64,000 nt of DNA. Origin: Burkholderiales bacterium. Lineage in GTDB: Bacteria; Pseudomonadota; Gammaproteobacteria; Burkholderiales; Burkholderiaceae_C. The notes beneath the pieces were generated by a model. The model was not told where the DNA came from. It searched no databases and saw only the letters and a list, made by a program, of their open reading frames with translations. A program made the position numbers and the translations under genes. Within the stretch, counting starts at the first letter, position 1. Each line of letters opens with the position of its first letter. The DNA lies in the NCBI GenBank assembly GCA_016195825.1, contig JACPYV010000018.1, forward strand, positions 1 to 64,000, given 5' to 3'. Shown in pieces: positions 40,488 through 50,320 of the stretch.

Positions 40488-43307
40488 GTGCCGGACACCT
40501 CGACGACGGCCCCAAACGGGCCATTCAGGCTGACCCGCCGCCGCGTCATCGGCGCCGGCACTGCGGCGGTGACGCTGCTGGTGCACGAGCTGGCCGTGGC
40601 CTTCAAGCCGCCCGCCGTCCGGCTGCCTGGCGCACGGCCACAGCCGGTGGACACGCCCACGCAGCCGCATGCGCCGCCGGGCGCACCGGACTGGTCCGGC
40701 GGCCCCGGCCAGGCGCGCTTTCGCATCGATGGCTTGGCCAAGGTCACGGGGCAGAAGATCTATGCCCGCGACTTCCGCGCAGCCGATATGCCCGGCTGGC
40801 CCGCCACCGAGCGCATGGCGCTGGTGCTGCGCGCGACGCGGCCGGGACAGGTCTTCTCGGGCCTGGACCTGGGCCGATTGGCCGCGGCCGCTGCCGTGCC
40901 CATGCTGACCATCACGCAGGCGCCGCTGCCCGGCTACCCCTGGCCGCAGCGCGACCTGGCCTCGCTCAACCTCACACTGCCCTTCTCGACGCAGGGCGCC
41001 AACGGTATCCAGCAGCTGCTGGTGCCGCTGGGCACCGCGCCGCAGTTCCATGGCCAGGCCGTGGCCATCCTGGTGTTCGCGGATGCCAACGCTTTTCGCC
41101 GCGCCAAGCGTGAACTGCAGTTCGAGCCCGGCGTCGTGCAGGCCGGCGCCGCGGTGCCGCCCGAACCGGCCCAGCCCTATCCGCCCACCACCTACCTGAC
41201 GCGCTACGAGGCGCCGGGCATCGCGCCGTTCTCGCAGGTGCAGGTGGGCGTGGCGTCCGACCCCTACGCACCGGACTCCACCACCCAGCCCTACAACACC
41301 ACCGCCAAGGCGCTGCGCGGGCGCATCGCCGCGCAGCTGGCCGACCCGGCGCTGCTCAGGCTCGGCGGCAGCTATTCGACGCAGGTGCTGGACCCGATGT
41401 TCATGGAACCGGAGGCCGGCCTGGCCTGGCTGGACCGCAGCGGCGCGGGCACGCTCAGCCTGGTGCTGGGCACGCAGGCGACGAACGGCGACGCGGGCGA
41501 CAGCCTGGCGATGTTCGGCGAGGGCTGCCCCGTGTCGGTGAAGACGGTCGCGCTGCATTCCTGCTATCCCGGTGGCGGCTTCGGTGGGCGCGACGTGTCC
41601 ACCTTCCCGCCGCTGCTGGCCGTCACGGCCGCGCTGGCGGACGGGCCGGTGCGCATCGCGCAGGACCGCTACGAGCAGTTCCAGAGCGGCCTCAAGCAAC
41701 TGGGCAGCACCATCAGCCAGCAGATCGCGGTGGACCCCGCGACCGGCCGGTTCGTGGCCTTCGGCAGTTCACAGGTGCTGGCCGCCGGTGGGCAGAACAA
41801 CTACAGCCAGTTCGTCGCGATGCTGGCCGGCTACTGCGGCCTGAGCGGCTACGACATCCGGCAGGCCTGGGTGGACGCGGTGGCCCAGCCCAGCACCGGC
41901 GTGGTGGCGGGCTCCATGCGCGGCTTCGGCGGGCCGCAGGCCAGCTGGGCGGTCGAGACGCTGGTGGACGAAGTGGCCGTGGCGCTCAAGCGTGACCCCA
42001 TCGCCCTGCGCGAAGCCAATGCGCTGCGCGAGGCCGACCGCACCATCACGGGCGCGCCGCTGATGCAGACGATGAGGCTGAAAGAGATCTGCCGCCTGGC
42101 GCGCGCCCACCCGCTGTGGCGCGACCGCGAGGCGGTGAAGGCGCGCAAGGCGCGCGAAGGCATCCGCTACGGCGTGGGTTTTGCGCTGGCCAACCAGGCC
42201 TATGGCACGGGCACGGACGGCGTGATGGCCGAGGTGGCTGTTGCACCCGACGGGCGCCTGACCGTGCGCACCAACTGCGTGGACATGGGCAATGGCTCTG
42301 CAACGACGCTGGCCCTCAGCACGGCCGGATGGCTGGGCCGCAACGCTCATGACATCGTCATGGGCGATGTGGGCAGCTTCAACGCGCTGGACCTGCACAG
42401 CGACAAAGGTGGCAGTTGGGCCGACCCGCGCTGGACGGCCAGCTTCAGCATGTCCAGCAGCGCCTGCCTGACGGCCTTCCACCAGGTGCATGTGACCGAG
42501 CAGGCCAGCCGTGTGCTTTTCGAGGCCGGGCTGCTGCCAGCAGCAGCCGCGCTGTGGGGCGTGCCCGTGGCGCAGGTGCAGGGACGCACGCGCTGGGAGG
42601 GCGAGCGCCTGTCGGCGCCAGGGCTGCAGTCGCTGCCGCTGGCGGCGCTGGCCGCGCAGGTGCACAAGGCCGGGCTGACGGCAGGTGCGATGGTGCACGC
42701 CGTCTACCAGGGCGCCTGGGTGTCGGCGACCTATGCAACGCCTGCCGGCGCGGCACTGCTGCTGCCCGTCGACGGGTTGTCGCTACGGCCGGGCGGCCAG
42801 GCTCTGTGGGTGCCGGTGCCGCGGCAGGACGTCATCCCGCCCAACCCCGAGGCCAGGCTGTACTGGCGCAGCCTGTATGCCCCGTCGGGGGCGGCGATCG
42901 CGGTCGAGATCGATGCGAGGACGCATGAGCCGCGTGTCGTCGCGGTAGAGCTGTGGGTGGACGCAGGCAAGGTGCTGCAGCGTGACCTGCTCGTGGGCCA
43001 GGCCCAGGGCGGCATCGCGATGGGCATCGGCTATGCGCTGCTGGAGAAGCTGCCACTGGAGGCGGGCGGCGCGGGCGACGGGCGCTGGAACCTGGACCGC
43101 TACCAGGTCGCGTTGTCGTGCGACGTGCCGCTGGCGCGGCTGAACATCACGACGCTGCCGACCGACGAGCCGACGGCCAAGGGCATCGCCGAGGCGGTGC
43201 TGTGCCCCATCGCGCCGGCCATCGGCAATGCCATCGCCCACGCCACCGGCAAGCGCTGGCGCAGCCTGCCCATCACCGCCGCAGACATCGAAAAGGCGCT
43301 GTCATGA
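40488..43307 (+). CDS. Molybdopterin-binding subunit of a xanthine-dehydrogenase-family hydroxylase (IorB-like)
   Basis: A 939-residue protein. GTG 40488 has GGGGAG five bases upstream and is the preferred start; GTG 40449 is possible. A twin-arginine motif (LTRRRVIGAG) indicates folded export. Moco-binding marks are PGGGFGGRD, GSMRGFGGPQ, VDMGNGSATT and the terminal catalytic Glu in KGIAEAVLCPIAPAIGNAI. It resembles isoquinoline 1-oxidoreductase-type large subunits (aldehyde or N-heterocycle hydroxylation). Its stop overlaps the [2Fe-2S] gene by 4 bases. No FAD subunit is encoded nearby. Confidence 0.9.
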   Translation: MPDTSTTAPNGPFRLTRRRVIGAGTAAVTLLVHELAVAFKPPAVRLPGARPQPVDTPTQPHAPPGAPDWSGGPGQARFRIDGLAKVTGQKIYARDFRAADMPGWPATERMALVLRATRPGQVFSGLDLGRLAAAAAVPMLTITQAPLPGYPWPQRDLASLNLTLPFSTQGANGIQQLLVPLGTAPQFHGQAVAILVFADANAFRRAKRELQFEPGVVQAGAAVPPEPAQPYPPTTYLTRYEAPGIAPFSQVQVGVASDPYAPDSTTQPYNTTAKALRGRIAAQLADPALLRLGGSYSTQVLDPMFMEPEAGLAWLDRSGAGTLSLVLGTQATNGDAGDSLAMFGEGCPVSVKTVALHSCYPGGGFGGRDVSTFPPLLAVTAALADGPVRIAQDRYEQFQSGLKQLGSTISQQIAVDPATGRFVAFGSSQVLAAGGQNNYSQFVAMLAGYCGLSGYDIRQAWVDAVAQPSTGVVAGSMRGFGGPQASWAVETLVDEVAVALKRDPIALREANALREADRTITGAPLMQTMRLKEICRLARAHPLWRDREAVKARKAREGIRYGVGFALANQAYGTGTDGVMAEVAVAPDGRLTVRTNCVDMGNGSATTLALSTAGWLGRNAHDIVMGDVGSFNALDLHSDKGGSWADPRWTASFSMSSSACLTAFHQVHVTEQASRVLFEAGLLPAAAALWGVPVAQVQGRTRWEGERLSAPGLQSLPLAALAAQVHKAGLTAGAMVHAVYQGAWVSATYATPAGAALLLPVDGLSLRPGGQALWVPVPRQDVIPPNPEARLYWRSLYAPSGAAIAVEIDARTHEPRVVAVELWVDAGKVLQRDLLVGQAQGGIAMGIGYALLEKLPLEAGGAGDGRWNLDRYQVALSCDVPLARLNITTLPTDEPTAKGIAEAVLCPIAPAIGNAIAHATGKRWRSLPITAADIEKALS

Positions 43308-43828
43308 CCGAGCTCGTCCCCGTCCAGTTCCACGTCAACGGCCGGCCCGTGAAGGCCGAGGTGCCCACCGACCTGCCGCTGGTCGACTTCCTGCGTGAGG
43401 AGCTGGGCCTCAGTGGCACGCGGCTGTGCTGCGGCATCGGCGTCTGCAGGGCCTGCACCGTCGCGGCCCGTCGCGTGCCGTCCGCGCAGGCGCAGCCCAT
43501 GCTGGCCTGCTCCACCCCGGTGGCACTGCTGCAGGGCCAGTCCATCACCACCGTCGAGGGCACCGGCAGCATGGACAAGCCCAGCGCCGTGCAGCAGGCT
43601 TTCCTCGACCACTTCGCCTTCCAGTGCGGCTACTGCACGCCGGGCTTCGTGATGGCCACAGAAATGCTGCTGGGCCGGCTGGGTGAACAGCCCGTGAGGC
43701 GTGACCAGCTCGACGCTGCCATTGAAGACGCGGTGGGCCAGCACATCTGCCGCTGCACCGGCTACGCCCGCTACCACCAGGCCATCCGCGCCGTCGTGCT
43801 GGCGCAGAAAGGGCTGGTGAAGCCATGA
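43304..43828 (+). CDS. (2Fe-2S)-binding subunit of molybdenum hydroxylase (IorA-like)
   Basis: A 174-residue protein with both iron-sulfur domains of this family: the plant-ferredoxin-type N-terminus (LCCGIGVCRACTVA, LACSTP) and the four-helix C-terminal domain (FQCGYCTPGFVMA, ICRCTGYARY). It transfers electrons from the molybdenum centre in the large subunit. It is joined by 4-base ATGA overlaps to the large subunit before it and to the diheme protein after it, so the three form one functional unit. Confidence 0.95.
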   Translation: MTELVPVQFHVNGRPVKAEVPTDLPLVDFLREELGLSGTRLCCGIGVCRACTVAARRVPSAQAQPMLACSTPVALLQGQSITTVEGTGSMDKPSAVQQAFLDHFAFQCGYCTPGFVMATEMLLGRLGEQPVRRDQLDAAIEDAVGQHICRCTGYARYHQAIRAVVLAQKGLVKP

Positions 43829-44837
43829 GAGCCTTGCTCCTTCTGTGGCTGATCGGCAGCACGCAGGCCGAGACGCTGTTCGAGTACGGCCGCCAGTGCG
43901 CCGCGCAGATCAGTGAGATCCCGGCCTTCAACTGCATGGCCGGCGAGGAGATCCCCATCACCGTGGACGGCCAGCCTGTGCCGCCGCAACCCGCGCCCGC
44001 GCGCTGCGACAGGCCGTCGCTGTTGCCACAGAACGACCCGGGCAGCCAGGGCCAGTGCGTGCCCGGCAGCCGCGCGCTGGTGCTGCGCGACGACAAGACG
44101 GCGCAGGTCAGCGCCGTCTGCCGCAAGCAGGTCGCACGGCCCGCGGGCAGTGCGCTGTTCGACGAGATCAACGTCATCTCCCACAGCCTGAAGGACGGCA
44201 AGACCTGCTGGTTCACCGCCAAGGCGGCTGCACCGCTGACCGCCGCCAGCGGCATCGACGGCCGCTGGGTGCCCTCGCCCAGCACGCTCACGCGCAAGCC
44301 GCCGCCTGCAAGCCCCGAGGGAGTCGCCGCGCCGCCGGCCGATAAGGTCTGGCTGCCCCCGGCCAAGGTTGCCTGGAGCCAGCCCGCCTGCGTCAGCTGC
44401 CACGACAGTGGGCCGTTCATGTACTCGCCCTACATCGCGCAGACGACCAAGCTGCCCGGAGACCCCTTCGGCTACTACCAGCCCAAGGCCATCGGTGAGG
44501 ACTTCAGGCGAGCCTGGGCGACGCTAAATGCCTTCGGCATCACCACGCGCGGCAACACCTGCACGGCCTGCCACCGCATGGGCAACATGAACTCCTGCAA
44601 TGTCACCATGGCCCAGTCCACGGGCCGCGGGCACCAGGAGGGCGGCGACGAGTGGTCCAAGAAGTACCCGCAATCGCATTGGATGAGCCCTGGCAACCTG
44701 CACAGCCAGGCGCAGTGGGACGAGCAGTTCACGGACAGCCTGAAGCAGCTGGCGGCGTGCTGTGCGGACCCGCGGGGGGCGGGTGCAAGGTGGTGGAGTA
44801 CGGGCCGAAGGGGGTCCCGCCCAAGCGTCCAAGGTAA
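43825..44837 (+). CDS. Secreted diheme c-type cytochrome-like protein, frameshifted near 3' end
   Basis: Starts MRALLLLWLIGSTQAE (signal peptide), ATG overlapping the previous stop. Two CxxCH heme sites are present: ACVSCHDSG and NTCTACHRMG, so it is a likely electron acceptor for the molybdenum hydroxylase. After LKQLAACCADP the natural-looking end (CKVVEYGPKGVPPKRPR, stop 44835-44837) is in the -1 frame, past six G at 44774-44779. Without a shift the frame runs on into the cold-shock gene (to 45432, 535 residues). One missing G, a sequencing error or a -1 ribosomal slip on GGG would give about 337 residues. Confidence 0.75.
44774..44779 (+). other. G6 homopolymer at the apparent frameshift
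   Basis: Six G between CCCGC and CGGGTGC. One more G here would join the diheme protein to its expected C-terminus and stop at 44837, separating it from the downstream gene. Confidence 0.6.
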
Positions 44838-44856
44838 GTACGTTCGGGAGGGCTGC

Positions 44857-45432
44857 ATGAGATCGACAGGCATCTTGCGGTCCTGGAATGACGACCGTGG
44901 CTTTGGCTTCATCGCGCCGGCGCAGGGCGGCGCGGAGTTGTTCGTTCACATCAGCGCCATGCCGCGCGATGGCTCGCGACCCACCGTGGGGGAGACCTTG
45001 AGCTTCGAGCTGGGGCGAGGCAAGAACGGCAAGGTTCAGGCCGTGAACGTCATCCGCACTGCGATCGGCAATGACTTGAAGCCGGTTCGGGGGCGGCGCT
45101 CAACCCGCACCGAGTCACGACGGGTTGGATGGCGGGGCCAAGGCTTGTGGCTCTGCTTGGTCATTGCGATCGCGGCGTGGGGCTTCAAGAGCTATCGAGC
45201 ACTCGCTCACCGGCAGCAGCTCGAAGACATGCCGGCCACGTTGGCGACGCCTGAGCCCGCCACGTCAGATGGCGCGGCGTATCACTGCGACGGGCGCACC
45301 CATTGCTCACATATGACCTCATGCGCCGAGGCCACCTGGTTCATCAATCACTGCCCCGGCACGAAGATGGACGGCGATCATGATGGCGTGCCCTGCGAGC
45401 AGCAATGGTGCCAAGGGCTTGGCGCTCGTTAG
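44857..45432 (+). CDS. Cold-shock domain protein with membrane helix and excalibur domain
   Basis: A 191-residue protein starting at ATG 44857 with a very strong GGGAGGG five bases upstream, evidence that it is a separate gene although it is in the same frame as the cytochrome. Residues 1-65 are a cold-shock domain (GILRSWNDDRGFGFIAPAQG, ELFVHISAMP). One membrane helix follows (LWLCLVIAIAAWGF), then an excalibur calcium-binding domain (CAEATWFINHCPGTKMDGDH, DGVPCE). CSD plus excalibur is a known combination in proteobacteria. The role of tethering a nucleic-acid-binding domain to the membrane is unknown. Confidence 0.85.
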   Translation: MRSTGILRSWNDDRGFGFIAPAQGGAELFVHISAMPRDGSRPTVGETLSFELGRGKNGKVQAVNVIRTAIGNDLKPVRGRRSTRTESRRVGWRGQGLWLCLVIAIAAWGFKSYRALAHRQQLEDMPATLATPEPATSDGAAYHCDGRTHCSHMTSCAEATWFINHCPGTKMDGDHDGVPCEQQWCQGLGAR

Positions 45433-45444
45433 TGCGACGGGGTA

Positions 45445-46125
45445 TCAGCCGCGCACGAACCGCATCAGCCGCCCCCGGTACTCCGGCCTCCCCGCCTCCG
45501 CACTCAACGCCGACTCGCTGAACTCGAACCCCAGCCCCGCCATCCGCTTGACGAACGCTGCCCGGTTGCCGCGGTTGGGGTCGACGATGAGCAGCTCGCA
45601 GCGCGGCAGCGCGTGCTTCTCGATGAAGGCGGCCAGCGCGCCGCCGTCGTCGCGCTCGTAGAGCACGTCGCTGCCGATGATGAGGTCGAAGCGCCCCTGC
45701 ACGCGCGGCGCGCCGGATTCAGCCATCACGGCGTCCTCGCTCCAGTCGCCATGGCAGTAGCGCATGGGCGCCAGCTCGTTCAGGCGCAGGTTCTCCAGCA
45801 GGAAGGCGCCGGCCAGCGGGTGAATGTCGCTCGCTGTCACCTCGGCGCCGCGGCGGTGGCAGACCAGGCTCGCCAGCGCCAGGCCGCAGCCGATCTCCAG
45901 GATGCGTTCGCCGTCCGGCAGCGGTCGCACGGCCATGGCGGCGGCCAGGTGCAGGCCCGAAGGCCAGACCTGGCCGAACAGCGGCCATTGGGCCGACGAG
46001 ATGCCCAGTGCCTCGGCCGCGCCGGCGGCGTCGGCGAACTGCTGGTTGTCGAGCAGGGAGCGGATCTGCAGGTCCGCCGCGCCGTCGATGGCGAGGGTCT
46101 GGACCTTGATGTCGTAGCCGGGCAT
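45445..46125 (-). CDS. SAM-dependent methyltransferase (METTL21/family 16 type)
   Basis: A 226-residue protein; ATG 46125 follows GGAGGG. Motif I is ILEIGCGLALASLVCHRRGA, motif post I EVTASDIHPLAG, and the family mark after motif II is FDLIIGSDVLYERDD. FGQVWPSGLHLAAAM upstream of motif I is typical of lysine-type METTL21/nicotinamide N-methyltransferase-like enzymes. It probably methylates a protein lysine or small molecule. It is convergent with the cold-shock/excalibur gene with 12 bases between. Confidence 0.88.
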   Translation of the reverse strand: MPGYDIKVQTLAIDGAADLQIRSLLDNQQFADAAGAAEALGISSAQWPLFGQVWPSGLHLAAAMAVRPLPDGERILEIGCGLALASLVCHRRGAEVTASDIHPLAGAFLLENLRLNELAPMRYCHGDWSEDAVMAESGAPRVQGRFDLIIGSDVLYERDDGGALAAFIEKHALPRCELLIVDPNRGNRAAFVKRMAGLGFEFSESALSAEAGRPEYRGRLMRFVRG

Positions 46126-46273
46126 GCGCGCCCTCCGGGGTGACCAACGTGGTGAATCGCAATGCGACACGGGGAGGTCAGCGCCGCTGGTTCACAGCGG
46201 CCGGTCGACAGGCCGGCGGGGCAAGACGGGAGCGGGCTGCAGCGCGCAGCCGTGGGCAGTGTAGGTGGCCGGC

Positions 46274-46687
46274 TCAGGCGTCGATGCACCGGCTAACGCT
46301 GGTACGGAGCTGATCCAGGTGTTTTTGCGCGCCCAGATCCACGTAGTAGGGCCCTCCGGCCTTGATCTGCAGTCGCAGGACCGCCTGCTGTGGGTCGTAG
46401 ACGGCTCGCAGCCTCACGCCGGCCAGGTTTGACTCCGGGTAGTGGCCTGTCTCCAGCAGCCCGCGGGCCGGCTCCAGCTTCGTGACATTGGTTGCCCACC
46501 AGCTGTCCTTCCCGAGAGTGACGACGGAGGTGCGAACGCAATCGATCACCCGCGCCGCATCGGGCTTCGATGCGAACGCGATGTCGTCCTCGGCGTACGG
46601 CATGCCCCCCAGCGCTTCGTAGACGGCGCAGGCGGAGAGGTTGATGCTCAGCAAGAGCGCCAGCGAGGTGGCGACAGATCTGCGCAT
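46274..46687 (-). CDS. Putative small lipoprotein, unknown function
   Basis: A 137-residue protein with a lipoprotein-type signal (SLALLLSINLSAC, Cys20). Residues 40-137 form a small alpha/beta domain with two further Cys (DCVRTSV and SRCIDA, possible disulfide). No family recognised. Codon use slightly less GC-extreme than the neighbours. Single gene on the minus strand between the GST and methyltransferase genes. Confidence 0.7.
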   Translation of the reverse strand: MRRSVATSLALLLSINLSACAVYEALGGMPYAEDDIAFASKPDAARVIDCVRTSVVTLGKDSWWATNVTKLEPARGLLETGHYPESNLAGVRLRAVYDPQQAVLRLQIKAGGPYYVDLGAQKHLDQLRTSVSRCIDA

Positions 46688-46750
46688 TTGATGAAGGACT
46701 CCAAGAGTTGTCCGCAGCGGCTTGGATTGCGCCGCACAGCGGCAACGTCG

Positions 46751-47419
46751 TCAGCTCATCAGGCTGTAGGGGCCGCCACGCTCCAGCGCCTTCTTGTAGG
46801 CGGGCCGCGCGTGGATGCGGGCCAGGAACTCGCGCAGCTTGGGGTAAGCGGCCGTGTCGCCGCCGCGCGCGGCGGCCGCTTCGACGGGGAAGCTCATCTG
46901 CACGTCGGCCGCCGAGAACTCGGCACCGGCGAACCAGGGCCGTGCGGCCAGCACGCCCTCCAGGAACTTGAGCTGCGCATCGATGTTGGGCTGCACGAAG
47001 CTGCTCAGCACCTTGTCGGCGATGCCCTTGGCGATGGGCTTCACGAAGAAGGGCATGGGCGCGCGCTTGACCTTGTTGAACACCAGCTTCATGACCAGCG
47101 GCGGCATCGCCGAGCCCTCGGCGAAGTGCATGAAGTAGCGGTAGTCGAGCAGGTCCTGCTCGCCCGTGGGCTTGAGCCGCCCCTGGCCGTAGCGCTCCAC
47201 CAGGTACTCCAGGATGGCGCCGCTCTCGGCCACCGTGAGCCCGCCATCGGTGATAACGGGGCTCTTGCCCAGCGGGTGGACGCGCTTCAGCTCCGGCGGC
47301 GCCAGCGAGGTCTTTGCGTCGCGCTGGTAGTGCTTGATCTCGTAGGGCAGGCCCAGCTCTTCGAGCAGCCACAGCACGCGCTGAGAGCGGGAGTTGTTCA
47401 GGTGGTGGACGGTGATCAT
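46751..47419 (-). CDS. Glutathione S-transferase
   Basis: A 222-residue protein: MITVHHLNNSRSQRVLWLLE (N-terminal thioredoxin fold with catalytic Asn/Ser region), LGKSPVITDGGLTVAESGAI (cis-Pro and the glutathione Glu-Ser), then the all-helical C-terminal domain with FSAADVQMSFPVEAA (N-capping box) and a Tyr/Pro-rich tail. It conjugates or reduces with glutathione in the cytosol. The ATG at 47419 is 84 bases from the divergent hypothetical gene. Confidence 0.92.
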   Translation of the reverse strand: MITVHHLNNSRSQRVLWLLEELGLPYEIKHYQRDAKTSLAPPELKRVHPLGKSPVITDGGLTVAESGAILEYLVERYGQGRLKPTGEQDLLDYRYFMHFAEGSAMPPLVMKLVFNKVKRAPMPFFVKPIAKGIADKVLSSFVQPNIDAQLKFLEGVLAARPWFAGAEFSAADVQMSFPVEAAAARGGDTAAYPKLREFLARIHARPAYKKALERGGPYSLMS

Positions 47420-47503
47420 GCGGCGCAGTGTAGGCATGCACGGGGTTGCCGTGCGGGGGCCTGGCCCGCTACGCTGTCCCGCGCAAATCGCGGAGGTGTT
47501 CGC

Positions 47504-48082
47504 ATGGGAAGCTGGCCGGCACTTGAAATCGCCAAGCTCGTGGTTGGCGTGCTGACGCCGCTGTCCGTGGCCCTGCTGGGCTGGCTGTTCAGCCGCCAGC
47601 TCAAACGGCTGGACCTGACGAACTGGACCAACCAGAAGCTCATCGAGAAGCGGCTTGCCATCTACGACGAGATCGCGCCGAGGCTGAACAAGCTGCTGTG
47701 CTTCTTCACCTGGGTGGGCTACTGGAAGACGGTGTCGCCTGCCGACGCCGTCCAGGCCAAGCGCGACCTGGACCGCACGCTCAACATCTACCGCCATGTC
47801 TTCGAGCCCGAGGTCTACGAGGCCTACCAGGACTACATCGGCACGCTGTTCGAGACCTACACGTCGGCCGGGCACGACGCCCGGCTGCGGGCACTCATCT
47901 GGGGCGGCGACGGCGACCGCCGCCGCGACTGCGCCTACACCTGGGATGAGGCCTGGGTGAGCAGCTTTTCCGAGCCCGGCCGGGCTGTCGGCAAGCCCGA
48001 GGTGCGCGTCAAGTACAAGGCGCTGATGGCGGCGCTGACGCGCTCGCTGGGCGTCGCCACGCCAGACCCCGCCACCGGCTGA
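47504..48082 (+). CDS. Hypothetical membrane-anchored helical protein
   Basis: A 192-residue protein with CGGAGG upstream of ATG 47504. One N-terminal membrane helix (LVVGVLTPLSVALLGWLFS) is followed by a cytoplasmic helical domain beginning RQLKRLDLTNWTNQKLIEKR, then LAIYDEIAPRLNKLLCFFT and VFEPEVYEAYQDYIGTLFE. Similar TM-plus-helical proteins of unknown function occur widely; some lie in defence islands, but nothing here supports that. Convergent with the POT transporter, 6 bases between stops. Confidence 0.75.
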   Translation: MGSWPALEIAKLVVGVLTPLSVALLGWLFSRQLKRLDLTNWTNQKLIEKRLAIYDEIAPRLNKLLCFFTWVGYWKTVSPADAVQAKRDLDRTLNIYRHVFEPEVYEAYQDYIGTLFETYTSAGHDARLRALIWGGDGDRRRDCAYTWDEAWVSSFSEPGRAVGKPEVRVKYKALMAALTRSLGVATPDPATG

Positions 48083-48088
48083 GCGCTG

Positions 48089-49603
<1,515 letters not shown>

Positions 49604-49675
49604 GGTGCGGGTTTGCCAGGCGCGGGCCCATGGTGCCGCTCTGGTGCAATGCGGGCCGTTGCGAGGGGTGAACAC

Positions 49676-50320
49676 ATGGACATCGAGAACACGTCGGGCC
49701 TCGGGCCGGCCAGCCACGTGCCGCCGGAAATCCAGCGCTGGAACTGGGGCGCCTTCCTGATGAACTGGATCTGGGGCGTCGGCAACAACACGTTGGCGGC
49801 GCTGCTGGTCTTTGTGCCGCTGTTCGGCCTCATCTGGTGCTTTGTCTGCGGTGCCAGGGGCAGCGAATGGGCCTGGCGCAACAAGCGCTGGGAGAGCGTG
49901 GCGCACTTCAAGGCCACGCAGCGCCAGTGGGCCAAGTGGGGCGTCATCCTCTGGTTGACCTTCCCCTTGGCGTTCGGCGCCCTCTTCCTCGGCGTCTTCG
50001 TCATGCTGAAGGACTCCGAGGCCTACAAGCTGGCCCATGCGCGGCTGGACGCCGACGAGCGCGTGGCCGCGATCGTCGGAAGGCCCTTGTCCACCGGCAT
50101 CCCGACGGGCTCGATCCAGGCCTCCGGGGCCCGAGGCAGCGCTGAGCTGTCATTCAGCGTGGAAGGGCCCAGCGGCAAGGGCAAGGCCTACCTTCAGGCG
50201 AGCCAGGAACTGGGATTGTGGCGACTGGACCGGCTCGTCTTCCAGGACGAGGCCAGTGGTCGCCGCATCGAGCTGACATCCCCGGAGCCAGGCAGCGCAG
50301 CCGGGGCGGCCGCCATATGA
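49676..50320 (+). CDS. Coa1-family membrane protein
   Basis: A 214-residue protein; GAGGGG lies 8 bases before the ATG. RWNWGAFLMNWIWGVGNNT and GSEWAWRNKRWESVAHF define an N-terminal membrane-associated region found in many bacterial DUF/Coa1-like proteins. A further helix (VILWLTFPLAFGALFLGVFV) precedes a Coa1 domain (DSEAYKLAHARL, then GSIQASGARGSAELSFSVEG and GKGKAYLQAS). In mitochondria Coa1 assists cytochrome oxidase assembly; the bacterial role is unproven. Stop overlaps the epimerase ATG. Confidence 0.82.
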   Translation: MDIENTSGLGPASHVPPEIQRWNWGAFLMNWIWGVGNNTLAALLVFVPLFGLIWCFVCGARGSEWAWRNKRWESVAHFKATQRQWAKWGVILWLTFPLAFGALFLGVFVMLKDSEAYKLAHARLDADERVAAIVGRPLSTGIPTGSIQASGARGSAELSFSVEGPSGKGKAYLQASQELGLWRLDRLVFQDEASGRRIELTSPEPGSAAGAAAI

